Assembly (NCBI GenBank): GCA_020058315.1
Contig: JAGVEK010000152.1
Coordinates: 1 to 35,877 of the forward strand
From: Candidatus Zixiibacteriota bacterium
Lineage (GTDB): Bacteria; Zixibacteria; MSB-5A5; WJJR01
Length of the DNA stretch: 35,877 nucleotides
Reading direction: 5' to 3'
Part shown: positions 16,146-24,111 of the stretch, one piece after another
Position numbering within the stretch: the stretch's first letter is position 1
Layout of the letters: each line of letters begins with the position of its first letter
The notes under the pieces: model-generated
Told to the model about the DNA's origin: nothing
What the model saw: the letters and a program-made list of their open reading frames with translations, nothing else
Databases searched by the model: none
Made by a program: the position numbers and the translations under genes

Positions 16146-16831
16146 ACATGGGTCTTGTTGCTGTAGCGTATACCCATTTCTGCGGCGAAGGACGATACTT
16201 TGTCGTCGATGGGGCTGCCCTACCAGTTTGTCAACGATGCTTCGGCTTGTTCGCCGGCGCTGCGCTGACGGGCGTTTGGATGTTCAGCTCTCGTGTTTGG
16301 CGGCGTGGACTGCCAAGCCGCCGGATGTTTCTCATCCATGGTGTGATTCTTCTGGCCGCAATGCTGGGCGGCATCCACGTCATTGATTTCGGTCAGTCGT
16401 GGCGGCTGCTTTGCGGCCTGTGGACGGGGCACGTCGTCGTCTTGTGGTTAGTGGGCGGTACTCGGCACCTTTGGCACCTTCCGCTCCGGGGTGCTCCAGT
16501 AGGGCTAGCATGGAGCCAACGGGATGAGCTTCATTCGACGATCGCAACGGCGGTATTGACCGCCCTGGCGTTCGCCATTCCCAGATGGCTCTTGTTTGGT
16601 CGGCATGTTTGGACCGCTCTCATAATCGCTGGGGCAGTGGCCCTGGTGTTAGCTGTTGCTGGCTCCGAAGTTGCAACTGCGAGATGGTGCGTCGGAGTGA
16701 TTCGGGGCCTCTGCGCCGCGAAGCCAACGCAAGAGCTTTCGGTCGCCGTGGGGACCCAGGTTTCCCCGGACCCTGTCGATCTCGAAAATGCCATCCCCGT
16801 CTTTCGCGAAAAGGCAAAGGGATGTCGATGA
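16142..16831 (+). CDS. DUF2085-like integral membrane protein
   Basis: 229 residues from the GTG that overlaps the previous stop (GTGA at 16142-16145); an ATG at 16148 is the alternative. The N-terminus has the DUF2085 pattern: a Cys (C14) followed by V-D-G-A-x-L-P-V-C-Q-R-C-F-G (C30 and C33), which may bind metal, then several hydrophobic segments at about 34-50, 61-84, 88-107, 125-145 and 147-168. The C-terminal ~50 residues are soluble. Function of the family is unknown. It is third in a coupled trio behind the radical-SAM enzyme and lipoprotein, suggesting a joint role at the envelope. Confidence 0.8.
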   Translation: MNMGLVAVAYTHFCGEGRYFVVDGAALPVCQRCFGLFAGAALTGVWMFSSRVWRRGLPSRRMFLIHGVILLAAMLGGIHVIDFGQSWRLLCGLWTGHVVVLWLVGGTRHLWHLPLRGAPVGLAWSQRDELHSTIATAVLTALAFAIPRWLLFGRHVWTALIIAGAVALVLAVAGSEVATARWCVGVIRGLCAAKPTQELSVAVGTQVSPDPVDLENAIPVFREKAKGCR

Positions 16832-17001
16832 TATCCCAGTGGGATTGGGGACAAGACCGGCACTCGCGTTCAAAGTCGGGCTCCAAGAATGTATTGCAAG
16901 GGGCCAACTTCGCCTCGTGCGAACGCCCGTGTCGGTGCGGAGTTGGTGCGCACTTCGCAAGAATTCTTTGTCTTTCTGTTTCCTTCGGAGTGCTCTGGTG
17001 T

Positions 17002-17041
17002 CCATCAGTGACCCCTTTCTGATGGCGAGAGGGGCATTTTG
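17002..17041 (+). terminator. Terminator-like hairpin with an overlapping alternative stem
   Basis: CCCCTTTC (17012-17019) pairs with GAGAGGGG (17027-17034; one T-G pair), followed by CATTTTG: a plausible intrinsic terminator for the radical-SAM/lipoprotein/DUF2085 operon about 180 nt upstream. CCATCAG (17002-17008) is a perfect match for CTGATGG (17019-17025), whose 3' arm overlaps the loop and the first stem, so the two stems exclude each other as in attenuators (a pseudoknot is unlikely with a 2-nt connecting loop). Confidence 0.4.
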
Positions 17042-17070
17042 TGGCGTATTGGCTTGTTTTGCGGGTTGTC

Positions 17071-17104
17071 TTTTGGGTTCGATTCCCCCCTCCCGGCGCC
17101 TCCG
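17071..17104 (+). other. tRNA/tmRNA 3'-end-like sequence
   Basis: GGGTTCGATTCCC (17075-17087) is a T-arm-like core, followed by CCCTCCCGGCGCCTCCG, which resembles the acceptor end of tmRNA genes (GCCGCCTCC). The T stem is only 3 bp and no matching 5' acceptor half is found upstream, so it is not a functional tRNA or tmRNA as seen. It may be a displaced 3' fragment left by site-specific integration, or chance. Confidence 0.25.
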
Positions 17105-17238
17105 AACATCGCAACCCATACGTCTCCACTTCCAGCATGGTCGGCTGGCCGTCATCGTCCGGGGAAGGGCGTGGTGTGCCGGCTGCCTACGCTGCTGGTG
17201 CGGCCGTCATGCCCGCGGGCTAGCCAAGGAGGATGATG

Positions 17239-17358
17239 TCATCCCCCTCCGTTCTGTTCCTCTTCCGCCTCCAGCCGCGCCTCAACCTCTTGGTCCAGAT
17301 ACAGATCAAGCCTCTCCGCGACCTCGGCGATCGCCTTTTCGAATTCTTCCCTGTTCAT
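17239..17358 (-). CDS. Small acidic helical protein, 39 aa
   Basis: The 39-residue ORF (MNREEFEKAIAEVAERL at its start) begins with an ATG preceded by a perfect GGAGG (17365-17369) at a 6-nt spacing, one of the best ribosome-binding sites in the window. The predicted product is one amphipathic, Glu-rich helix (LDQEVEARLEAEEEQNGGG at the end). A longer in-frame extension to 17811 is rejected because it crosses the rmuC start region and has low-quality composition. A 9-bp hairpin lies just upstream of the RBS. No family is recognised; it could be a small regulator or antitoxin-type partner, but no toxin is adjacent. Confidence 0.55.
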   Translation of the reverse strand: MNREEFEKAIAEVAERLDLYLDQEVEARLEAEEEQNGGG

Positions 17359-17378
17359 GTTTTTCCTCCGTGCCACGA

Positions 17379-17406
17379 GGGCACCGCTCAAGTGATGGCG
17401 GTGCCC
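17379..17406 (-). promoter_or_regulatory. Perfect 9-bp leader hairpin upstream of the small ORF
   Basis: GGGCACCGC (17379-17387) and GCGGTGCCC (17398-17406) form a perfect stem with a 10-nt loop. On the minus strand it ends 9 nt before the GGAGG of the 39-codon ORF. There is no T-run on either side, so an operator or translation-controlling leader structure is more likely than a terminator. Confidence 0.45.
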
Positions 17407-17625
17407 GAGCCGACGCGCAAAGGTATATCGGTCAGGCGCGGCGCTCTTTGGTTTTGATGTGATCTCATCTGCGCCGTTGATCGCCGATCCAAACGAACAG
17501 GATACGCGTTGTTCGGAACCTCGGACACACGCGGGTGGGTCTAACCTCAAACGGCGAGAAAACGCAAGAAATCGAGCATTCACTTGACTCACGCCTTCGG
17601 TCTGGGGCAAGGCATCCGAGCGCTG

Positions 17626-17631
17626 TATAAT
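17626..17631 (+). promoter_or_regulatory. Candidate -10 box for the rmuC-hsd operon
   Basis: A perfect TATAAT lies 44 nt before the rmuC ATG, a suitable distance for a promoter of this operon. The -35 region at the right spacing (about 17603-17608, TGGGGC) is poor; a TTGACT at 17584-17589 is too far away. Confidence 0.35.
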
Positions 17632-17674
17632 CCGACCTCGCGCGCGGCGAAGCCGGATTTTCGGAGAGCGTACT

Positions 17675-19270
17675 ATGGACGCGATAGGGGTCGTCGTAAC
17701 ATTCGCCATCGGGGTGACGGTGGGATGCGCGCTTGGGTGGATGTTGCTCCGGCAATCAGCCGCTAACGCCTTCCAGCGCGGACAAGCCGAAGGCGACGTC
17801 GAACTTGCCAAGCTGAACGAACGTCTAGCGGCGAAAGAGACCCAAGCAAGGGATCTTGTGGAGGCGCGTGACGCCTCGACCCGGCAGCTGGCACAACTTC
17901 AAACCGAGCTGAAGAACGAATCGGAACGTCGCGCGACTGCGGAGGAGAAGAACGCGCGATTGCCGCCATTAGAAGCGGCGATCGAAGTGCGAGATGGTCG
18001 GATCCAGGCCCTCACCGATGAGGCAGCCCTGCTAAGAGCTCGAGTCGCCCAACTCGAGACCAGGCTGGAGGAGGAACAAAAGGCCGCCGAGGCCAAGCTC
18101 TCGCTGCTCAATGACGCGCAGCAGAAACTGTCTGACGCCTTCAAAGCTCTGTCTGCCGATGCGTTGAACAGCAACAATCAGGCATTCATCGAACTGGCCA
18201 AAGCGACGTTGGAGAAGTTTCAGGAGGGCGCGAAAGGCGACCTTGAAAACCGCCAGAAGGCGATCGGCGACCTCGTCACACCGCTCAAAGAATCGCTCGA
18301 GAAGGTGGACACGAAGATCGCCGAACTCGAAAGGACTCGCGTCGGCGCCTATGCCGGACTCATCGAACAGGTCAAATCGCTTGCCACCACCCAACAGCAG
18401 CTCCAATTGCAGACCGGTAACTTGGTCACGGCCCTGCGGGCGCCGTCCGTCCGCGGTCGCTGGGGGGAGATCCAGCTTAAGCGCGTCGTCGAAATGGCCG
18501 GCATGATCGAATACTGCGACTTCGTCACGCAAGAGTCGGTCGAGTCATCCGACGGCAGGCTGCGACCGGACATGATAATCAAACTACCCAGCCGGAAAAA
18601 TGTAGTCGTCGATGCGAAGGCACCGCTCCAGGCTTATCTCGAGGCCCTGGAGGCCCAGGACGAAGCCGTTCGCCAGGTGAAGCTTAAGGATCACGCGGCA
18701 CAGGTGCGCGCCCATCTGACGAAACTCAGTAACAAGGGGTATTGGGACCAGTTCCAACCGGCGCCCGAGTTCGTGGTCCTATTCCTGCCCGGCGAAACTT
18801 TCTTCAGCGCCGCCCTGGAGCAGGATCCATCATTGATTGAGGCTGGCGTGGAGCAGCGTGTTATTCTCGCTACGCCGACGACACTCATTGCCCTTCTTCG
18901 TGCGGTGGCCTACGGCTGGCGGCAGGAACAGATCGCTGAGAACGCTCAAGCGATCAGCAATTTGGGCAAGATGCTGTATGACCGATTGCTCGTGTTTTCG
19001 GAACACCTTGCGGGGGTCGGCAAGGGCCTGGGCCACGCCATCGAGGACTACAACCGCGCGGTGGGCTCTTTCGAGGGTCGCGTCTTGGTGTCGGCCCGCA
19101 AGTTCAAGGATCTCGGAGCGGCTGCTGGCGACGACATCGAGCAGATCGAGATCATTGAGAAACAAACTCGCACTGTGCAGCAGGTCGACAACTTGCTTGT
19201 CGATCCGAACGCGAATGATCTTCTAGAGGGAGACGCCTATCAGCCAACCCGGCCGGTTAAGGAACCATGA
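17675..19270 (+). CDS. rmuC: RmuC-family DNA recombination protein
   Basis: 531 residues. N-terminal membrane anchor at about 4-25 (IGVVVTFAIGVTVGCALGWM), a long coiled coil at about 40-165, then the conserved RmuC domain: VRGRWGEIQLKRVVEMAGM, VVVDAKAPLQAYLEAL, NKGYWDQFQPAPEFVVLFLP, and TPTTLIALLRAVAYGWRQEQ further on. RmuC belongs to the PD-(D/E)xK nuclease-like superfamily; the D-A-K in VVDAKAPL is the likely active-site portion. Known role: limits inverted-repeat-mediated rearrangements. The start has GGAG at 17662-17665. Its stop overlaps the hsdM start by 4 nt (ATGA), so it is cotranslated with the type I R-M genes, a linkage that recurs in bacteria. Full normal length. Confidence 0.95.
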   Translation: MDAIGVVVTFAIGVTVGCALGWMLLRQSAANAFQRGQAEGDVELAKLNERLAAKETQARDLVEARDASTRQLAQLQTELKNESERRATAEEKNARLPPLEAAIEVRDGRIQALTDEAALLRARVAQLETRLEEEQKAAEAKLSLLNDAQQKLSDAFKALSADALNSNNQAFIELAKATLEKFQEGAKGDLENRQKAIGDLVTPLKESLEKVDTKIAELERTRVGAYAGLIEQVKSLATTQQQLQLQTGNLVTALRAPSVRGRWGEIQLKRVVEMAGMIEYCDFVTQESVESSDGRLRPDMIIKLPSRKNVVVDAKAPLQAYLEALEAQDEAVRQVKLKDHAAQVRAHLTKLSNKGYWDQFQPAPEFVVLFLPGETFFSAALEQDPSLIEAGVEQRVILATPTTLIALLRAVAYGWRQEQIAENAQAISNLGKMLYDRLLVFSEHLAGVGKGLGHAIEDYNRAVGSFEGRVLVSARKFKDLGAAAGDDIEQIEIIEKQTRTVQQVDNLLVDPNANDLLEGDAYQPTRPVKEP

Positions 19271-21411
19271 CCAACGACGCATTCAAGGACATCGAGAGGC
19301 TCGAGTCGGACCTTTGGGAGGCGGCGGACAACCTCCGCGCTAACTCCAAGCTCACGTCCAGCGACTACTTCATGCCCGTGCTGGGCGTAATCTTCCTCCG
19401 CCACGCGGCCAACCGTTTTGAAACCGCGCACCGTCAAATCGAAGCCGATCGAGCAAGCGGCAAGATGCCCAAGCGCAAAGTGGTACCGGACGACTATATC
19501 GCCCGCCGGGCGCTCTTTCTACCTGAGAAGGCCCGCTACGACTGGATCATGCAGCAAGCGGCCGTGAGTGGTGCCGACCTCCCCACGCTCGTCACCGAGG
19601 CCATGACCGCCATCGAAGAGAAATTCGAGCCGCTCATCGGAGTTCTTCCGAAAGACTACGGCATATTCGAGTCCAGGGTGCTCGAAGACCTCATGCGGGG
19701 GTTCAACAGCGAGCAGATCAAGCAAGCCACGGGCGATGTGTTCGGCCGCATCTATGAATACTTCCTTGCCAAGTTCTCGATCCAAAAGGCGCACGACAAC
19801 GGCGAGTTCTTCACGCCATCGTCGATCGTCCAGACCATCGTCAACGTCATCGAGCCCGACCACGGCACCGTATTTGACCCGGCCTGCGGGTCGGGCGGCA
19901 TGTTCGTGCAGTCGAGCCATTTCATCGAGCACGAAGGCGGCGACACGGCAAAGAAGGTCGTCTTCTACGGCCAGGAGAAGAACCGCGACACCATCCGCAT
20001 CGCCAAGATGAACCTTGCCGTCCACGGTTTGGAGGGAAAGATCGCCGAGGCCATCACCTACTACCAGGACGACCACAACCTTGGCCCGAAGAGGGCGATG
20101 GAACCCGGTCGGTGCGACTTCCTAATGGCCAATCCGCCCTTCAACGTGGACCTGGTGGACGCCGAGCGCATCAAGGGCGATCCGAGACTGCCCTTCGGCC
20201 TGCCGGGCGTAAATAAGCAGAAGAAGGTGGGCAACGGCAACTACCTTTGGATCTCCTATTTCTGGAGCTATCTGAGCAAGAAGGGCCGCGCCGGCTTCGT
20301 AATGTCCTCCCAGGCATCCAGCGCCGGGCACGGTGAAAAGGAGGTGCGCCAGAAGATCGTCGAGACGGGCGACGTGGACGTAATGATCTCAATCCGCTCC
20401 AACTTCTTCTACACCCGCACCGTCCCCTGCGAGCTGTGGCACTTCGACCGGGCCAAGCCGCCCGAGCGCAAGGACAAGGTGCTCATGCTCGATGCGCGCA
20501 ACGTCTACCGGAAGGTCACGCGCAAAATCTACGACTTCTCGCCCGAGCAGATGCACAACCTCGCGGCGATCGTCTGGCTCTACCGCGGCCAGCGTGAACG
20601 GTTCCTTGCTCTGGTGAAAGACTACCTCCGCCGCGTTTGCGCCGAGAGCGCCGCCGTGCCGGGGGCGCTCGCCTCCTTCGAGACCACCCTCTCCGACCTG
20701 CGCGGACGCTTCGATGGATTGGCCAAGGCTGTGGCGAAGCATCCCGACCTCAATGCCGAAAAGAAAAAGCCCCTCGCCGATGCCGTCGCCGAACTGCGCG
20801 AGGCGTCCAAACTCTACGAGGCCGACGCGAAGAAGCTCCTCGCGAGCCTCACCGCCTTCGGCCGGAAATACGCCAAGGCACTTCCCGACAAGAACGACGC
20901 CCAACACGCGGCGCGCAAAGCGTTCGACCCCAGCGCGGAAGCTATACGCGGTTTGGTCAAGCAGGTGGACCTGCTGTACAAGCTCGCGGCTCGGGTGGCT
21001 GATCTGGGCGCCGAGATGGCGGGCGACGATGCGATCTCCGCCGCCTACGACCGCCGCGCCACCGGCCGGCTAATCAAGCAACTCGACGAGGAGCGCAAGG
21101 CCGCGGTCGAGCAATTGAAGCACGCCGTCTACTTCCACCGTCAGATGGTGTGGCTGCAGGACCGCTTTCCCAAGGCCGAGCTGCAAGCCGTGCCGGGGCT
21201 GGTCAAGCTGGTGGATCGCAAGGAGATCGCGGCCGCGGACTGGAGCCTCACCCCGGGCCGCTACGTCGGAGTCGCGCCGCCAGAGGAGGATGAGGACTTC
21301 GACTTCGAGCAGACCCTCCGCGACATCCACACCGAGCTGGCCGACCTCAACAAGGATGCGACGACGCTCGCGGCGACGATTCAGGAGAACTTCGAGGAGC
21401 TGGGAGCATGA
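19267..21411 (+). CDS. hsdM: Type I restriction-modification system methyltransferase subunit
   Basis: 714 residues; N6-adenine methyltransferase subunit of the type I complex. The N-terminal helical HsdM region (1-165) is followed by the SAM-binding motif I FDPACGSGGMF (203-213) and the catalytic motif IV NPPF (289-292), both intact. Residues about 430-714 form a long, mostly helical, Lys/Ala/Glu-rich extension ending in an acidic PEEDEDFDFEQ stretch; classic HsdM proteins are ~500 residues, so this is an enlarged subtype. The 4-nt ATGA overlaps at both ends (with rmuC and hsdS) indicate coupled translation. Confidence 0.96.
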   Translation: MTNDAFKDIERLESDLWEAADNLRANSKLTSSDYFMPVLGVIFLRHAANRFETAHRQIEADRASGKMPKRKVVPDDYIARRALFLPEKARYDWIMQQAAVSGADLPTLVTEAMTAIEEKFEPLIGVLPKDYGIFESRVLEDLMRGFNSEQIKQATGDVFGRIYEYFLAKFSIQKAHDNGEFFTPSSIVQTIVNVIEPDHGTVFDPACGSGGMFVQSSHFIEHEGGDTAKKVVFYGQEKNRDTIRIAKMNLAVHGLEGKIAEAITYYQDDHNLGPKRAMEPGRCDFLMANPPFNVDLVDAERIKGDPRLPFGLPGVNKQKKVGNGNYLWISYFWSYLSKKGRAGFVMSSQASSAGHGEKEVRQKIVETGDVDVMISIRSNFFYTRTVPCELWHFDRAKPPERKDKVLMLDARNVYRKVTRKIYDFSPEQMHNLAAIVWLYRGQRERFLALVKDYLRRVCAESAAVPGALASFETTLSDLRGRFDGLAKAVAKHPDLNAEKKKPLADAVAELREASKLYEADAKKLLASLTAFGRKYAKALPDKNDAQHAARKAFDPSAEAIRGLVKQVDLLYKLAARVADLGAEMAGDDAISAAYDRRATGRLIKQLDEERKAAVEQLKHAVYFHRQMVWLQDRFPKAELQAVPGLVKLVDRKEIAAADWSLTPGRYVGVAPPEEDEDFDFEQTLRDIHTELADLNKDATTLAATIQENFEELGA

Positions 21412-22556
21412 CTTGGCGCGCATCCCGGCTCGGAGATGTTCTGACGCTTAAGCGTGGGCACGATCTTCCCGACTCGCAGCGACAGGACGGCGATGTTCCG
21501 GTTGTTTCTTCGTCTGGAATCACCGGCCGCCACAGCGAATCCAAGGCGAAAGCCCCGGGTGTTGTGACCGGCCGCTACGGCACGCTCGGCGAGGTGTTCT
21601 ATGTTGAAGAGGATTACTGGCCGCTGAACACGGCGCTCTACGTCACGGACTTCAAGGGCAATCACCCGCGCTTTGTCGCTTACTTTCTTCAGGGCGTTTT
21701 ACGAAATTATCAAAGCGACAAGGCAGCGGTGCCCGGCGTTAATCGCAACGTTCTACATGAACTGAAAGTGCGGTCCCCAGATACGAAGGCTCAGGAGCGA
21801 ATCGCGGACATCCTTTCCGCCTATGACGACCTGATTGAGAACAACCGGCGGCGGATGGCGCTGTTGGAGGAGGCGGCGCAGCACCTCTACCGCGAGTGGT
21901 TCGTCCGCCTCCGCTTCCCCGGCCACGAGCACGCCCGCATCGCCGACGGCGTGCCGAACGGGTGGCAGCGCCGCACTTTCGCCGAGGCTTATTCAAGTCT
22001 TGAAGACGGCGACTGGATCGAGACCAAGGACCAAGGTGGCGATGATTTTCGATTGCTCCAGATCTCGAACATCGGAATCAACGAGTTCGTCGAGACTGGC
22101 AACTTTCGGTATGTCACCGAGGAGACGTTTAAGCGACTCAACTGCCGAGAGATCCTCCCAGGCCATATCCTGATCGCGCGGATGCCGAAGCCCATTGGAA
22201 GGGCATGGCTGGTTATGGAAATGCCTTGGCGCATGATCACCGCCGTGGACGCGGCAATCGCTGTCGCCAACGAAGAACTGGCGGATGCATATTTTCTGAC
22301 GCACTACCTCAACGCGCCTGCGAGCCTTGAGCACTGCGAGCGCAGGGCAGTGGGCGCAACGCGCCCACGAATCGCAAGACGTGAACTGGCCGGGCTGCCT
22401 CTGCTGCTCCCGCCACGCCAACTTCAGAGGCACTTCCGCGAGTTTGCCGAACCTCTGAATTGTCTGCGAGCCGTTCTCTATCGGCAGAACGAGAAGCTCC
22501 GCGCCGCCCGCGACCTGCTGCTGCCGCGACTTATGGGCGGAGAGATCGCGGTCTGA
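21408..22556 (+). CDS. hsdS: Type I restriction-modification system specificity subunit
   Basis: 382 residues; chooses the bipartite DNA target of the complex. Two target-recognition domains are visible: TRD1 at about 3-125 (RLGDVLTLKRGHDLP opening; ending VPGVNRNVLHELKV), the central conserved helix QERIADILSAYDDLIENNRR (129-148), TRD2 at about 185-345 starting with PNGWQRRTFAE, and the C-terminal helix ending ARDLLLPRLMGGEI, the usual HsdS closing motif. Slightly shorter than average (400-450) but with both halves complete. Starts inside the hsdM stop (ATGA). No inverted repeats suggesting phase-variable shuffling of TRDs were found nearby. Confidence 0.95.
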   Translation: MTWRASRLGDVLTLKRGHDLPDSQRQDGDVPVVSSSGITGRHSESKAKAPGVVTGRYGTLGEVFYVEEDYWPLNTALYVTDFKGNHPRFVAYFLQGVLRNYQSDKAAVPGVNRNVLHELKVRSPDTKAQERIADILSAYDDLIENNRRRMALLEEAAQHLYREWFVRLRFPGHEHARIADGVPNGWQRRTFAEAYSSLEDGDWIETKDQGGDDFRLLQISNIGINEFVETGNFRYVTEETFKRLNCREILPGHILIARMPKPIGRAWLVMEMPWRMITAVDAAIAVANEELADAYFLTHYLNAPASLEHCERRAVGATRPRIARRELAGLPLLLPPRQLQRHFREFAEPLNCLRAVLYRQNEKLRAARDLLLPRLMGGEIAV

Positions 22557-22655
22557 GCCGAGGAAAGTGCCCCGAAAATCGCGATTCGACACAAAAACCG
22601 CCGTTTAGTTAAAGTATACTTGCCTTGTTTGCCGTTTTCTGGTTGAATGCCTTGA
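22557..22655. promoter_or_regulatory. Spacer with a palindrome and -10-like box before the ATPase gene
   Basis: The only sizeable gap inside the R-M cluster. It is A+T-rich compared with its surroundings and holds AAGTATACTT (22613-22622), a perfect 10-bp palindrome that includes TATACT as a possible -10 box. No matching -35 is clear. It may be a private promoter/operator for the ATPase and hsdR. Confidence 0.35.
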
Positions 22656-24110
22656 ATGATCGCTTCACAACCGGAGCTTTTCGCCGTCCTTCGTCAGTAT
22701 AACCCGTGGTGGGCGGGCGGGCGTTCCGCAGATTTACCGGGCTGGCGGCGGGCTGCGTTTCGAGAGATCGCGGCCTGGATGGAAAACCCACCGGCCGGGC
22801 GGGCGCTGCTGCTTTCGGGCGCGCGACAAGTAGGCAAGACGACCCTGTTCCTTCAGGCGATCGACACATTGCTCGACCGTGGTGTGCCGCCGACCAACGT
22901 CCTCTACGCAACCTTTGACCATCCGCTCTTTAAGCTCGTGGGGCTCGAGGCGCTCGTGCGGTTGTGGCGGGAGTTCGAGCCGGCACGGGAGGGGCCGGAG
23001 TATCTCTTTCTCGACGAAATCCAGATGACCAAAGATTGGCAAACCTGGATCAAGCACCAGGTGGATTTCGAGAAGCGGCGGCGAGTCGCGGTAACAGGAT
23101 CGGCCACACCGCTGGTCACGGAGGGACAGGAATCGGGCGTGGGCCGCTGGCAGACGATCCGGCTCGCGACGCTTTCGTTCTACGAATACCTGCAACTGAA
23201 GAAACTGCCTACCCCCGCGCTTCCGGCGGTGACGTCGCTACGCGAGGTGTTCGACTGGCAGGCAGCACGGTTCGCGCGCGTGGCGGAGGAGGCGCGGCCG
23301 CTTGCGGGGTTGTTTCACGACTATCTGTTGCGGGGTGGTTTTCCGCAGAGCGCCCTCCTGGAAAGCATCCCGCTCGCGCAGAAGCTCCTTCGTGAAGACA
23401 TCGTGGACAAGGTGCTCAAGCGCGACATGACGGCGCTCTTCGGCGTGCGCCGCGTGCTGGAGTTGGAACACGTTTTTCTCTACCTCTGCTTGCACGATGG
23501 CGGGCAACTCGACCTGCCACAGTTGTGCGCCGGCCTGCAATTGAAGCGGCCCACGGTGAGCAGTTTCATCGACCTCCTGGAAGCGACGCACCTCATCTAC
23601 CGGCTCATGCCCTTCGGCTACGGGAAACAGGTGTTACGCGGGCGGCCCAAAATCTATCTCGCCGACGCCGCCATCGCGCCTGGTGTGCTGCTCAAGGGAA
23701 AAGCTCTTTTGGAAGACGCGGACGGGCTGGCACGCGCGGTGGAAACAGCGTTCTTCAAGCACGTTTTCACGCGCTACTATGCGCGAAGCATCGGTTTTTC
23801 TTATTGGCGCGGGAAGCAGGACCGCGAGGTGGACATTATCGCAGACCTCGATGGTCAACTCGTGCCGTTCGAGGTGAAATATCGCGGCGCTGCGCACACC
23901 GGCGTGGGCGACCTGAAGGGCATGATGGAGTTTTGCGCTACGCATGGAGTGGAACGGGGGTATGTCATTACGCGGGAACTAACGGACTTCGGGGTGCATG
24001 CCGTCGAGCGCGGGTCCACTCGCACGCGGCTCTTGAAGATTCCCGCGCCACTCGCTTGTTACTGGCTCGGGCGTTCCGAGCTAGAATCCGTCTCCGCGGA
24101 GGGCGCCTGA
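22656..24110 (+). CDS. AAA-type ATPase with DUF4143 C-terminal domain
   Basis: 484 residues. Walker A GARQVGKTT (55-63), Walker B YLFLDEIQ (116-123) with the family's DEIQ, and a sensor-like TGSA (147-150) mark the AAA_14 ATPase. The middle (about 250-330) holds a winged-helix-like section (LPQLCAGLQLKRPTVSSFID), and the DUF4143 part ends with REVDIIADLDGQLVPFEVKY (about 389-408), a PD-(D/E)xK-like D...E-V-K nuclease-fold signature. The biochemical role of this common family is poorly defined. It lies between hsdS and hsdR, with 99 nt before it and a 1-nt gap after it, so hsdR depends on its transcript. It could be a cargo gene or a functional part of the system. Confidence 0.92.
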   Translation: MIASQPELFAVLRQYNPWWAGGRSADLPGWRRAAFREIAAWMENPPAGRALLLSGARQVGKTTLFLQAIDTLLDRGVPPTNVLYATFDHPLFKLVGLEALVRLWREFEPAREGPEYLFLDEIQMTKDWQTWIKHQVDFEKRRRVAVTGSATPLVTEGQESGVGRWQTIRLATLSFYEYLQLKKLPTPALPAVTSLREVFDWQAARFARVAEEARPLAGLFHDYLLRGGFPQSALLESIPLAQKLLREDIVDKVLKRDMTALFGVRRVLELEHVFLYLCLHDGGQLDLPQLCAGLQLKRPTVSSFIDLLEATHLIYRLMPFGYGKQVLRGRPKIYLADAAIAPGVLLKGKALLEDADGLARAVETAFFKHVFTRYYARSIGFSYWRGKQDREVDIIADLDGQLVPFEVKYRGAAHTGVGDLKGMMEFCATHGVERGYVITRELTDFGVHAVERGSTRTRLLKIPAPLACYWLGRSELESVSAEGA

Positions 24111-24111
24111 A

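Larger units (their letters stand above)
16832..17238. other. Non-coding gap with RNA-like structures
   Basis: About 400 bp without a supported protein gene; together with the sequence up to 17674 it is the largest gap in the window (843 bp, interrupted only by the small ORF at 17239-17358). It contains overlapping hairpins (17002-17034) and a tRNA/tmRNA 3'-end-like sequence (17071-17104), listed separately. Several long frames cross it on both strands, but none has a family motif or a good RBS. Confidence 0.4.

Noticed and set aside
17002..17034. H-type pseudoknot
   Set aside because: The two stems could cross, but the loop that must span the 7-bp first stem would be only 2 nt, so alternative stems are more plausible.
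17071..17104. A functional tRNA or tmRNA gene
   Set aside because: T stem is only 3 bp, no 5' acceptor half or tag peptide region was found within 400 bp upstream; kept only as a 3'-end-like sequence.
17239..17811. 190-codon version of the small minus-strand gene
   Set aside because: The extension overlaps the rmuC promoter and start and has non-coding composition, while the internal ATG at 17358 has a perfect RBS.
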